Source: Bacteroidales bacterium (lineage in GTDB: Bacteria; Bacteroidota; Bacteroidia; Bacteroidales; P3). From it: a stretch of DNA of 29,682 bases. The notes beneath the pieces are model-generated. The model had not been told where the DNA came from and searched no databases. It saw only the letters and a list, made by a program, of their open reading frames with translations. Position 1 is the first letter of the stretch, and every line of letters begins with the position of its first letter. The stretch is taken from positions 1-29,682 of the forward strand of contig JAEEIS010000050.1 of the NCBI GenBank assembly GCA_016281475.1, written 5' to 3'. Shown here piece after piece: positions 17,317-24,695 of the stretch. The position numbers and the translations under genes were made by a program.

Positions 17317-17348
17317 GTGGGGGAGATAAAATAAATCCCCCACTTTTT
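17317..17348 (+). terminator. Intrinsic terminator after the caspase-fold gene
   Basis: An 8-bp perfect stem, GTGGGGGA (17317-17324) with TCCCCCAC (17336-17343), has an 11-base loop and is followed directly by TTTTT (17344-17348). It lies 61 bases after the stop codon. A T-run also precedes the stem. Confidence 0.8.
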
Positions 17349-17381
17349 CGTTAATGACGCTAAACATTTAAAAATAACACT

Positions 17382-18098
17382 ATGAAGAAGATTTTTGTTG
17401 CAGCCGTCTTGATGCTGCTGACCATGAGCACCTTGATTGCCCAGAACAATTTCCGTGGCATCGTCAAGTTCAAAGTTGAGAGCACCGGTAAAGTCGACGT
17501 GCAAATCAAGCCCGACAAATCCACTATTGAGATGAAGGTGTGGGACAACAAACTGGCGTTAGACAACATCATCCAGAATGGTTACAAGACAATCGCCGCC
17601 ACCGACCTCAGCCCCATCATCAGCTACTTGGCCGCCAATGGCATCGAGCTGGAGACCTACCAGGGCGACGGTAAAATCCTTGTCCGCGAAGAGGTCAGCA
17701 TCGACTCCATCAAGAGCATCGAAGTCAAGGACGAAGAGCCCGGACACTACTACTACGAGTATGTCGACGAGACTCAGGAGATACTCGGCTACACCGCCAA
17801 GAAACTCATCATCCACTCTTTCGACGAACAGGGACAGGACAACCCCATGACTTGCTGGTACACCACCGAAATCGGTCCTGAGTACTGCCTGCTGATGAAC
17901 CGCGTAAAAGGGTTCCCGCTGGTATACACCCAGATGATTGGCGACGGCAAGGCCGTCACCTACACCGCCACTGAGGTAGTCAAAGGCAAAGTGAAAGAGA
18001 CTGAGTTTCTCCCCCCTGCAGGTTATAAGGACATGACCGACGAAGAGTTGGAAGCCCTTGGCGAAGAAATCCAAACCGCAGCAGAACTACTCGAATAG
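17382..18098 (+). CDS. Exported DUF4412/GLPGLI-like protein
   Basis: 238 residues with a signal peptide (1-20, ending LIAQ). The body is beta-rich. The segment with GYTAKKLIIHSF (about residues 139-150), the later CWYTTEIGP and the LMNRVKGFPLVYTQ segment resemble the pattern of periplasmic DUF4412/GLPGLI proteins: a GYxCKK-like turn, a W(Y/F)T strand and a GxPL turn. The usual Cys of the GYxC turn is Thr here. The C-terminus is an acidic helix with EELEALGEEIQTAAELLE. The function of the family is unknown; a lipid- or protein-carrier role is only a guess. It follows an intrinsic terminator, so it needs its own promoter, which was not identified. Confidence 0.6.
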   Translation: MKKIFVAAVLMLLTMSTLIAQNNFRGIVKFKVESTGKVDVQIKPDKSTIEMKVWDNKLALDNIIQNGYKTIAATDLSPIISYLAANGIELETYQGDGKILVREEVSIDSIKSIEVKDEEPGHYYYEYVDETQEILGYTAKKLIIHSFDEQGQDNPMTCWYTTEIGPEYCLLMNRVKGFPLVYTQMIGDGKAVTYTATEVVKGKVKETEFLPPAGYKDMTDEELEALGEEIQTAAELLE

Positions 18099-18109
18099 GA
18101 TTAATTGAG

Positions 18110-18183
18110 AATTGAAAATTGAAAATTGAAACCTTGCGGGGCAGACATTAAACCCCGGCGATTTCAATTTTCAATTTTCAATT
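18110..18183. repeat. Perfect 22-bp inverted repeat of TTGAAAA/TTTTCAA arrays before ftsK
   Basis: Arms 18110-18131 and 18162-18183 are perfectly complementary and each consists of about three heptamer units. The 30-base spacer contains a 5-bp inner stem (CGGGG 18137-18141, CCCCG 18153-18157) and the word GGGGCAGAC. Heptamer-like sequence continues to about 18200, so the element nearly touches the ftsK ATG. Confidence 0.85.
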
Positions 18184-18205
18184 TTCAACTTTCAATTTCA
18201 AAAAG

Positions 18206-20632
18206 ATGGCCAGCAAGAAGAAAACAAAGAAAAAGAAGAACGTCCGTCCGACAGGACGGCTGAAGGAGTTTTGGAAAACCCAACGCTGCCGCCGACTGCG
18301 AGGGGCGTGCTATATCCTATTGTCTATATTCCTGCTGGTCGCCACGGTGTCGTTTTTCGTATGCCGACCCAACGAGAACTGGCTGGGTAAGGTGGGGTAC
18401 AAACTGGCTGAGATAATCGTGCAGAACACTTTCGGCATCACCTCCATCGGACTCTATTTCCTGCTGTTCCTCTATGGTCTGCGCCTTTGGAAAGTGAATC
18501 CACTACCCTGGTGGCGCACCGTGTGGTCCACCTTGTTTTGGATGGTGTGGACTAGCTCGGTACTGGGTTATTGTGCCGGAGTGTGGGGCAAGGGAAACTA
18601 TGTGATGGGCAACCTGTGCGGCGTGACGGGCGACTTTATCGCCTCGCAGCTATACAGCCTCATCAAGTGGGGCGCACTGGTACTCTTTGCCTTTGTTGCC
18701 GTGGTGTTCCTCATCTTTGTACACAAGGTTCGTTTCAGAATGCCCAAAGTGGACCTGCCTAAAGTGGACCTCACCCCAGCAATCGACAGCGTGAAATCGA
18801 CCGTCGGCGGGCTTTTCAGCCACGAGAACGAAGAAGAAGACGATGAGGATGAGGATGAGGACAAGGAAGAAGAGTCCGAAACAAAGGAAACACCAGTCCC
18901 CACACCGAATCCAGAAAAAGAGAAGGTCACCTTCACCATCGACGACGAATTTGCACGCATCAACAACCGCGCCCAACAACAGGCGCAACAGCCTGTTCCG
19001 CAGCAGAAATCAGAGGTCGCCTTCAACATCAACGACACCTTGCCTGACCCACAGCCCACAGAGGAGCCTGCGCAGTATTCCGAATTTGAGAACGTCCACA
19101 CCGAGGCACACTACACCATAGACCAACTCTACGACCCCCACCTCGACCTCAAGCAGTATGAAATGCCCAGCACCGACCTGCTGACCGACTGGGAGACACG
19201 CAACGTCAAGGTGTCGAAAGAGGAACTGGTGGCAAACAAGGACCACATCGTCGAAACCCTGCGCAACTACGGCATCGAGATAGTCGAAATCACCGCCTCG
19301 CCCGGCCCCACGGTGACGCTCTACGAGATAAAGCCTGCCCCCGGCGTGCGAATCTCCAAAATCAAGAACCTCGAAGACGATATCGCCTTGAGCCTGTCGG
19401 CACTGGGCATCCGCATCATCGCCCCCATCCCCGGCAAAGGCACCGTGGGTATCGAAGTGCCCAATGCCAAGCCACAGATAGTGTCGATGAAGAACATGCT
19501 CGAATGCGAAGCCTTCCGCAACAGCGGCAAGATGGAGCTGCCCATCGCCTTCGGCAAGACCATCAGCAACGACCCCTACGTGGCCGACCTAGCCAAGATG
19601 CCCCACCTCCTTATGGCTGGTGCCACAGGTACAGGTAAGTCGGTCGGACTCAACGCAGTCATCGCCTCGCTCCTGTTCAAGAAACACCCCTCCGAGCTGA
19701 AATTCGTGATGGTCGACCCCAAGAAGGTGGAGCTCTCGCTCTACAACAAGATTGAGCGGCACTACCTCGCCAAGCTGCCCGACAGCGACGATGCCATCAT
19801 CACCGATGTCCGCAAGGTGGTGCGCACCCTCAACAGCCTCTGCATCGAGATGGACCAACGCTACGACCTGCTGCGTCTCGCAGGCGTGCGCAAAATCACC
19901 GAGTACAACGACAAGTTCATCCACCGCCACCTCAACCCCGAGAACGGTCACCGCTACCTCCCCTACATCGTCCTCATCATCGACGAGTTTGCCGACCTCA
20001 TCATGACCGCTGGCAAGGAGGTCGAGCTGCCCATCTGCCGCCTCGCCCAGCTGGCACGCGCCGTGGGCATCCACCTCATCATCGCCACCCAGCGTCCCAC
20101 CACCAATATCATCACCGGCACCATCAAGGCCAACTTCCCCGCCCGCGCCGCCTTCAAGGTGACGAGCGGCATCGACTCACGCACCATCCTCGACTGCAGC
20201 GGTGCCCAGCGACTCATTGGCCGTGGCGACATGCTCATCTCGCTGGCAGGCTCCGACCTGGTTCGTATACAATGTGCCCTCATCGAGACAGAGGAAATTG
20301 AGGAGTTGGCCGACTTCATCGGCACCCAGCGCGGCTACCCCGACGGATTCCTCCTGCCCGAATACCTCGACGAGAACGAGGAACCCAACAAAGACTTCGA
20401 CCCCAAGCAGAAGGACGAATTCTTCAACGATGCCGCCCGACTGGTTGTCGCCAGCCAATTCGGCTCCACCTCCCTCCTCCAGCGCAAACTGCAGCTGGGC
20501 TACAACCGCGCCGGCCGCATCATCGACCAATTGGAGGCCGCAGGCATCGTCGGTCCATACAATGGATCTAAAGCTCGCGAAGTGTTGGTGCACAGCGATG
20601 TGGAATTAGAAGAAATACTCCGCAGCCTTTGA
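18206..20632 (+). CDS. ftsK: FtsK/SpoIIIE DNA translocase
   Basis: 808 residues, the normal length for Bacteroidales FtsK. A Lys-rich N-terminus leads into four membrane helices (about 35-53, 76-94, 103-126, 153-172). A linker follows with a run of Glu/Asp (about 203-222) and Gln/Pro-rich stretches. The motor has the alpha domain (about 325-430), then a RecA-like domain with Walker A GATGTGKS (472-479) and Walker B LIIDE (D593, E594). A gamma winged-helix domain ends the protein with RKLQLGYNRAGRIIDQLE. It pumps DNA at the division septum and guides dimer resolution. The start at 18206 is directly preceded by heptamer repeat DNA, with no clear promoter seen. Confidence 0.96.
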   Translation: MASKKKTKKKKNVRPTGRLKEFWKTQRCRRLRGACYILLSIFLLVATVSFFVCRPNENWLGKVGYKLAEIIVQNTFGITSIGLYFLLFLYGLRLWKVNPLPWWRTVWSTLFWMVWTSSVLGYCAGVWGKGNYVMGNLCGVTGDFIASQLYSLIKWGALVLFAFVAVVFLIFVHKVRFRMPKVDLPKVDLTPAIDSVKSTVGGLFSHENEEEDDEDEDEDKEEESETKETPVPTPNPEKEKVTFTIDDEFARINNRAQQQAQQPVPQQKSEVAFNINDTLPDPQPTEEPAQYSEFENVHTEAHYTIDQLYDPHLDLKQYEMPSTDLLTDWETRNVKVSKEELVANKDHIVETLRNYGIEIVEITASPGPTVTLYEIKPAPGVRISKIKNLEDDIALSLSALGIRIIAPIPGKGTVGIEVPNAKPQIVSMKNMLECEAFRNSGKMELPIAFGKTISNDPYVADLAKMPHLLMAGATGTGKSVGLNAVIASLLFKKHPSELKFVMVDPKKVELSLYNKIERHYLAKLPDSDDAIITDVRKVVRTLNSLCIEMDQRYDLLRLAGVRKITEYNDKFIHRHLNPENGHRYLPYIVLIIDEFADLIMTAGKEVELPICRLAQLARAVGIHLIIATQRPTTNIITGTIKANFPARAAFKVTSGIDSRTILDCSGAQRLIGRGDMLISLAGSDLVRIQCALIETEEIEELADFIGTQRGYPDGFLLPEYLDENEEPNKDFDPKQKDEFFNDAARLVVASQFGSTSLLQRKLQLGYNRAGRIIDQLEAAGIVGPYNGSKAREVLVHSDVELEEILRSL

Positions 20633-20657
20633 GAATTGAAAAAATAAAAAATAAAAT

Positions 20658-20687
20658 TTTGTAGTCCAAAAATTATTTGTATTTTTG
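20658..20687 (+). promoter_or_regulatory. Bacteroidetes promoter of the lipoprotein/MauE cluster
   Basis: A TTTG (20658-20661), an 18-base spacer and TATTTTTG (20680-20687) match the -33/-7 consensus closely. The predicted leader is about 20 bases to the ATG at 20713. This separates the four-gene cluster from ftsK and is the best promoter in the window. Confidence 0.7.
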
Positions 20688-20712
20688 CAAATTGAAATAA
20701 TACCATCCTAAT

Positions 20713-20958
20713 ATGAAGAAGATTCTATTCCTGATAGGTGCTGCAGCCCTGGTGCTATGCGTCTCATGCAATAAGGAGAAACAGTGTCGCTGCGCTGTCG
20801 TAGGCACCCAGACCGTCCGCATTATCACCATCACTTCAGGCCGTTGCGACCAGATACACCATGCCAGCCAACACGACGCGCTCGACACCCTCCACACCGA
20901 CTACCTGCTCTGCACCGACTATCCTTTCGCGGGCGACTCACTCATTGTAAACCACTAA
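20713..20958 (+). CDS. Small four-Cys lipoprotein 1
   Basis: 81 residues. A hydrophobic signal ends in the lipobox LCVSC (lipid-modified C19), followed by NKEK and a CRC pair. A GRCDQI segment and a later LLCTD give exactly four cysteines after the lipidated one. Two neighbours (20975 and 22228) share this signature. The four Cys could form two disulfides. First gene of the cluster, 26 bases after the -7 box. No known family was recognised. Function is unknown; it may be a partner or substrate of the MauE-thioredoxin protein two genes downstream. Confidence 0.75.
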   Translation: MKKILFLIGAAALVLCVSCNKEKQCRCAVVGTQTVRIITITSGRCDQIHHASQHDALDTLHTDYLLCTDYPFAGDSLIVNH

Positions 20959-20974
20959 TTCCACACAACCGATT

Positions 20975-21223
20975 ATGAAGAAATACGCTGCCATATTATC
21001 CCTCTTAGCGCTGACACTGATGGTGGGCTGCTCTAAAGAGAAAAGATGCATGTGCACCTCTACCCAGACATTGGACGCACACAACAATCCTCAAGTCACC
21101 TACATCCATGTGGACAACGGTTTCCGCTGTAGCAAAATCACCCAAATAGGCTACGAGCGTCTCATCGAAGGCCAACTAATCCGAGAATGGGATAACGTGG
21201 TCTGTGAGGACGCAAAGGATTGA
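20975..21223 (+). CDS. Small four-Cys lipoprotein 2
   Basis: 82 residues. The lipobox is LMVGC (C19), followed by SKEKRCMC, then FRCSKI in the middle and VVCED near the end. The spacing of cysteines (CxC, about 30-40 residues, C, about 20-25 residues, C) parallels lipoproteins 1 and 3, indicating gene duplication followed by strong divergence outside the cysteines. It lies 16 bases after lipoprotein 1 and 40 bases before the MauE-thioredoxin gene. It should be anchored in the envelope. No database family was recognised. Confidence 0.75.
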   Translation: MKKYAAILSLLALTLMVGCSKEKRCMCTSTQTLDAHNNPQVTYIHVDNGFRCSKITQIGYERLIEGQLIREWDNVVCEDAKD

Positions 21224-21263
21224 AAAATTGATTGAATGCCTGATTGCCTAATCGTTTGAGTAT

Positions 21264-22241
21264 ATGGTGCGTCAGCCAATTTTCAATTTTCAATTTTCGA
21301 TTTTCAATTCCCGACTCGTCCGCATCGCCGCACTCGTGGTGAGGATGCTGTTAGGAATTTTCTTTATCGCATCGGCAATTCTGAAACTGATAGATATAGA
21401 CCGTTTCGAGGTCTATATCTTTTCTTATAATATCTTCTCGCTCAACACCTCGTTCCTCGTCGCACGATTGGTCATCGTCTGCGAGCTGCTGGTAGGCATT
21501 GGGCTCGTGGCCAATCTGTTCAACCGTTTGGTCGACGCCTGCGCGCTGCTCATGCTCGTGGGCTTCACGTTCTTCATGGGTTATGCCTGCCTCATTGGCC
21601 GCCACGACAGCTGCCATTGCATGGGCGCACTCGTCGACATCGACCCGACCGGCTCCATCCTCAAGAACGCACTCCTCATCCTGTTGCTGCTCTTTGCCAA
21701 GGGCGCACGCCCGTGGGCTTGGCGGCCTCGATGGTTCGTCTGGCTACCCGTCGTGCTGGCTCCCACCGTCACGGTCTTCATCCTCTCGGCCCCCGACAAC
21801 TGGCTTTTCGGCCCCAGCGAAGAGATATACAATGCCGAAGAGTTTGCCACCGCCATCCAGCCCGACGGCATCCTCGACCCGCTGAACCTCGACCAAGGCC
21901 GCCACGTGCTTGCCTTCCTCACTCCCGGCTGCCCCTTCTGCCGCATGGCCGACGAGAAACTCACCCACATCTGCCGACGCAACGGCCTCGACTCCGCCGC
22001 TTTCGTCTATTTCTGCCCATCCTCCGACAGTACCGTTACCCCTCTCACGCTCGACACCACCACCTTCATCCGCCCCTGCCACCTCATCCCCTCACTCTCC
22101 TACGCCCTCATCACCTACGGCCAACGCCCCATCATCTTCCTAACCGACCAAGGCAAAGTGGTGGGCACCTGCCACTATCGCAACATCGACGAACGACGCA
22201 TTGCCAACTTTATTAAACCCTCAGCCAATGAAAAAGACTAA
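21264..22241 (+). CDS. MauE/DoxX-type membrane protein fused to a thioredoxin-like domain
   Basis: 325 residues. The first ~180 residues hold about four to five membrane helices of the DoxX/MauE type, with a CHC pair (C117, C119) in DSCHCMG, resembling the SCGCFG turn of MauE-like proteins. An extracytoplasmic thioredoxin-like domain follows (about 195-320) with active site CPFC (C223, C226) in LTPGCPFCRMADEKL and a probable cis-Pro segment QRPIIFLTDQGKVVG. The two parts could exchange electrons or disulfides across the membrane. Codons at the N-terminus come from heptamer repeat DNA (IFNFQFSIFN), so the annotated start at 21264 is uncertain; GTG codons just downstream are alternatives. The gene overlaps lipoprotein 3 by 14 bases. 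Other views: a DoxX protein of the BT_3928 type with a distant redox role. Confidence 0.75.
   Translation: MVRQPIFNFQFSIFNSRLVRIAALVVRMLLGIFFIASAILKLIDIDRFEVYIFSYNIFSLNTSFLVARLVIVCELLVGIGLVANLFNRLVDACALLMLVGFTFFMGYACLIGRHDSCHCMGALVDIDPTGSILKNALLILLLLFAKGARPWAWRPRWFVWLPVVLAPTVTVFILSAPDNWLFGPSEEIYNAEEFATAIQPDGILDPLNLDQGRHVLAFLTPGCPFCRMADEKLTHICRRNGLDSAAFVYFCPSSDSTVTPLTLDTTTFIRPCHLIPSLSYALITYGQRPIIFLTDQGKVVGTCHYRNIDERRIANFIKPSANEKD
21277..21310. repeat. TTTTCAA heptamer array at the 5' end of the MauE-thioredoxin gene
   Basis: CAATTTTCAATTTTCAATTT and following bases repeat the same 7-base unit with one TTTTCGA variant. In the frame used they encode IFNFQFSIFN. An oppositely oriented partial copy (ATTGAAAAATTGATTGA) lies around 21220-21236. 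Confidence 0.8.
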
Positions 22242-22437
22242 ACTGGCCCTCGCCGCCCTGTTCCTTCTGCTGCTCACCCAGTCGTGCAACAAACGCTGCC
22301 AGTGCATCCGCTACGACGGCGGCACCGAGGTATACACCCCCGACCAGCTCTCCGCCCTTGGCAAGACCTGCTCCGAGATGAAATACTACAACGGCCTCGC
22401 CACCCAGCACTACTCCATCTGCGAGTGGCAATACTGA
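22228..22437 (+). CDS. Small four-Cys lipoprotein 3
   Basis: 69 residues, start ATG at 22228, which gives a clean Lys-rich signal and the lipobox LTQSC (C20). It continues NKRCQC, then KTCSEM and a final SICEWQY, again four cysteines after the lipidated one. It overlaps the end of the MauE-thioredoxin gene by 14 bases, so the two are translationally coupled. That coupling is the strongest sequence argument for a functional link between the lipoproteins and the thioredoxin protein. No family was recognised. Confidence 0.72.
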   Translation: MKKTKLALAALFLLLLTQSCNKRCQCIRYDGGTEVYTPDQLSALGKTCSEMKYYNGLATQHYSICEWQY

Positions 22438-22759
22438 CCCTATTGATAGTTGAAAAGCGACACCACGGGCAGGCTCACCCATGGCAGAATTTTTACTGCC
22501 TCCCAATTAAGCCCTACTTTTGATTCCAATATTATCCCAATCGTTTAGTTACCCCTAACAAGAGAGCGACCGAACAAACGGTAGCAACCAGTACAACGCA
22601 GTTGGAAGCCGTAGAAAAAGGTTAAAAAAAGTGCGTTGGCGATATTTTGATTATGCGATGGCGTGCAGCTCGAGAGAAACAATCTGGGGTTGCAAGCAAT
22701 CAACGGAACCCATTTCAAGCCAACTAAACAACTTAAGTTCAACTTTCAATTCTCAATTC
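22438..22759. other. Intergenic region between convergent genes
   Basis: 322 bases without a supported gene between the plus-strand lipoprotein cluster and the minus-strand flippase. It contains the second 10-bp tandem repeat array (22567-22626) and a heptamer-like repeat (22737-22777) that runs into the flippase coding end. No intrinsic terminator with a T-run was found. Confidence 0.5.
22567..22626. repeat. 10-bp tandem repeat array, locus 2
   Basis: Units in register: ACCGAACAAA, CGGTAGCAAC, CAGTACAACG, CAGTTGGAAG, CCGTAGAAAA, AGGTTAAAAA. The 23 bases 22589-22611 match 11389-11411 of locus 1 at 20 positions, and both arrays run into an A-rich tract. It is a dispersed intergenic family rather than chance. 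Confidence 0.6.
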
Positions 22760-22777
22760 TCAATTTCCAATTCTCAG
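22737..22777. repeat. Heptamer-type repeat overlapping the flippase 3' end
   Basis: Units of the TTCTCAA/TTTCCAA/TTTCAAC type run from intergenic DNA into the last codons of the minus-strand flippase, encoding the terminal LRIGN. Confidence 0.65.
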
Positions 22778-24247
22778 CTTCCTTCTGATGCCTGCCAGCA
22801 GTTCGCGCTCGCAACACAGTACCACCGCAACATATACCAGCAGCAACAGCGTGTTCAACGCCAGTTCCCATCCCAACGAGGCAGGCTTCAGCCATACACT
22901 GATGCCATACAGGCCCATCGCCAAGGCGAAATAGCCCGCCAGCGGTAACAACTTGTATGGCACTGGACTCTTCTTCCGTCCCACCAGATACGACAGCACC
23001 ATGCACACGCCATAGCCTGCCAGCCCGCCCCATGCACACGCCATATAGCTGTAGCGCGGCACGAAGATGATATTGATGGCCAGCAGCACCGCGCATCCTA
23101 TGGCCGAAAACACCGCGCCCCACCACGTCTGCTCAATCAGCTTGTACCAGAACGAGAGGTTGAAATAAACACTCATAAACACCTCCGCCATCATCACGAT
23201 AGGCACCACGCGCAGTCCCTCCCAATAGCTGGGGGCAATGAAATACTTAAAAATGTCCAAATACGCCATCACCGCCAAGAACGCCAGCAGCGCAAACACC
23301 ACAAAATACTTCATCACCAACGCCTGCGTCTCCTTGCTGTTGCGGTCCCGGCCGCCGCCAAACACAAACGGCTCATACGCGTAGCGGAACGCCTGCGTAA
23401 TCAGTGCCATAATCATGGCAATCTTCACACACGAGCCATAGATGCCCAACTGCACCTTACCCTCCTGCCCCGGCACCAGATGGTTGAAACAAATCTTGTC
23501 CGCCACCTGGTTCAATATGCCCGCAATGCCGAACAACAGCAGCGGCCACGTGTAGCGCAGCATCTCCTTCAGCACCCTCCAGTCCACACCCGCGCGCAAC
23601 TTCTTCAACTCGGGCAGGAAACCCAGCGTGATGCCCGACGTGCAGATGAGATTCACCACAAAGATATATCCCACCTGATAGTCGGGATTGTACCACCCCA
23701 TCAACTGTGGGTGCGACTCATAAAGACTCGGAGCCACGAGGAAGATGAAAAGGTTCAGCCCGATATTGCAGAAGATATTCAGCAATTTCAGCGAGGCAAA
23801 CTTGACCGCCCGCCCTTCGTGACGCAGCAACGCAAACAATATCGCCTGAAAGGCATCAATCGCCACCACGCAGCCCATGATAGTCAGGAACTCAGGGTGC
23901 GCGTCATACCCCAGCGCATGGGCTATCGGCCTGATAAAGCTGAAGAGCAGCAACAGAAACAACGCCGACACGCTCCCCACCGCCGTCAGCGCGGTGGAGA
24001 ACACCGTGTCCGACCGTTCCTTGTACTTGTTGGCAAAGTAGAAAAACGTCGTCTCCATGCCGAAAGTGAGAATCACCAGCATCAACGCCGTATAGGCATA
24101 AATCTCCGTAACAATGCCGTAGCCACCCGACGTGGCGGCAATCTTATACGTATACAGCGGCACCAGCAGGTAGTTCAGGAATCGCCCCACGATGCTGCTC
24201 ACGCCGTATATCATCGTGTCTGAAACAAGTTTCTTTAAAGAGTTCAT
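22760..24247 (-). CDS. Oligosaccharide flippase (Wzx-like, MATE/MOP superfamily)
   Basis: 495 residues from the ATG at 24247. An upstream in-frame ATG at 24331 would add 28 polar residues before the conserved start and is less likely. The protein begins MNSLKKLVSDTMIYGVSSIVGRF, the usual start of polysaccharide flippases (PST family), and contains about 12-14 membrane helices with short loops throughout. It probably moves lipid-linked oligosaccharide units across the inner membrane. No glycosyltransferases are adjacent, so it is an orphan here. The C-terminal residues are encoded by a repeat element. It is the only supported gene on the minus strand. Confidence 0.88.
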   Translation of the reverse strand: MNSLKKLVSDTMIYGVSSIVGRFLNYLLVPLYTYKIAATSGGYGIVTEIYAYTALMLVILTFGMETTFFYFANKYKERSDTVFSTALTAVGSVSALFLLLLFSFIRPIAHALGYDAHPEFLTIMGCVVAIDAFQAILFALLRHEGRAVKFASLKLLNIFCNIGLNLFIFLVAPSLYESHPQLMGWYNPDYQVGYIFVVNLICTSGITLGFLPELKKLRAGVDWRVLKEMLRYTWPLLLFGIAGILNQVADKICFNHLVPGQEGKVQLGIYGSCVKIAMIMALITQAFRYAYEPFVFGGGRDRNSKETQALVMKYFVVFALLAFLAVMAYLDIFKYFIAPSYWEGLRVVPIVMMAEVFMSVYFNLSFWYKLIEQTWWGAVFSAIGCAVLLAINIIFVPRYSYMACAWGGLAGYGVCMVLSYLVGRKKSPVPYKLLPLAGYFALAMGLYGISVWLKPASLGWELALNTLLLLVYVAVVLCCERELLAGIRRKLRIGN

Positions 24248-24350
24248 ATTCCAATAACGCACCTCTCGCCGAAATATTGTATCAAATTTTGCCACTTTTG
24301 CACCCCCCTCACTCCCATCCGCCGCCCACACAGCTTCAGTACTTATACCT

Positions 24351-24423
24351 TAGTTATACTTTAGTTATACCTTAGTTATACTATTATAGATAGAATAACT
24401 AAGGTATAACTAAAGTATAACTA
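24351..24423. repeat. Long perfect palindrome with 11-bp units, element A
   Basis: A 29-bp arm (24351-24379) is perfectly complementary to 24395-24423. Within the 15-base loop CTAT (24381-24384) pairs with ATAG (24390-24393). Each arm is itself made of roughly 11-bp repeats (TTATACYTTAG). Read on the minus strand it is preceded by CATTTATCCTATA, a word also preceding the palindrome at 27678. Confidence 0.85.
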
Positions 24424-24439
24424 TAGGATAAATGCAAAT

Positions 24440-24600
24440 GAAACGTGGGAATGAGGAAATGAAAAGTTTTTGACAAGAGAGCGGGAGCATCGGGGTCGGA
24501 TTGGGGGAGAGATAGGAGGGGAAGGCGTGCATCCGACGTGGGGCCTGAGGGAGTATGAGCATCGCGAAAGGGGCTTGAACGGAGGTGGAAAAAATGGGTT
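24440..24600 (-). other. Purine-rich (+) / pyrimidine-rich (-) tract beside palindrome A
   Basis: On the plus strand this stretch is G/A-rich (for example GGGGGAGAGATAGGAGGGG). On the minus strand it is C/T-rich and G-poor and leads directly into the palindrome, the same order seen on the plus strand at 27587-27736. There is no open frame with coding character. Confidence 0.5.
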
Positions 24601-24633
24601 GAGATTTATAAAACTTCTTAATTCTTAACATCG

Positions 24634-24667
24634 GCACTCGAAGTGCTAATTATTTTTTGTAATTTTG
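24634..24667 (+). promoter_or_regulatory. Promoter region of the GH20-hydE operon with a short palindrome
   Basis: The -7 box TAATTTTG (24660-24667) lies 28 bases before the ATG at 24696. A perfect palindrome, GCACT-CGA-AGTGC (24634-24646), sits where a -33 box would be. It could be an operator; this is inference. Confidence 0.5.
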
Positions 24668-24695
24668 CATTTTGAAAGAGGTATAGCCTGCACCC

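Larger units (their letters stand above)
24248..24695. other. Divergent intergenic region with palindrome and skewed tracts
   Basis: 448 bases between the minus-strand flippase and the GH20 gene. In order on the plus strand: short leader of the flippase, a C-rich tract (about 24292-24338), a long palindrome (24351-24423), a G-rich tract (about 24440-24600) and the promoter of the GH20 gene. No gene is supported in it. Confidence 0.55.

Noticed and set aside
22631..22948. Plus-strand frame of 105 codons near the flippase end
   Set aside because: Half lies on repeat DNA and half is antisense to the flippase; the composition is Gln-rich without motifs.
24247..24331. Upstream ATG at 24331 as flippase start
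   Set aside because: It would add 28 polar residues before the conserved MNSLKKLVSDTMIYG start and run into the C-rich intergenic tract.
24410..24637. Minus-strand frame of 75 codons in the pyrimidine-rich tract before palindrome A
   Set aside because: Its composition follows the skewed tract; no ribosome-binding or domain evidence.
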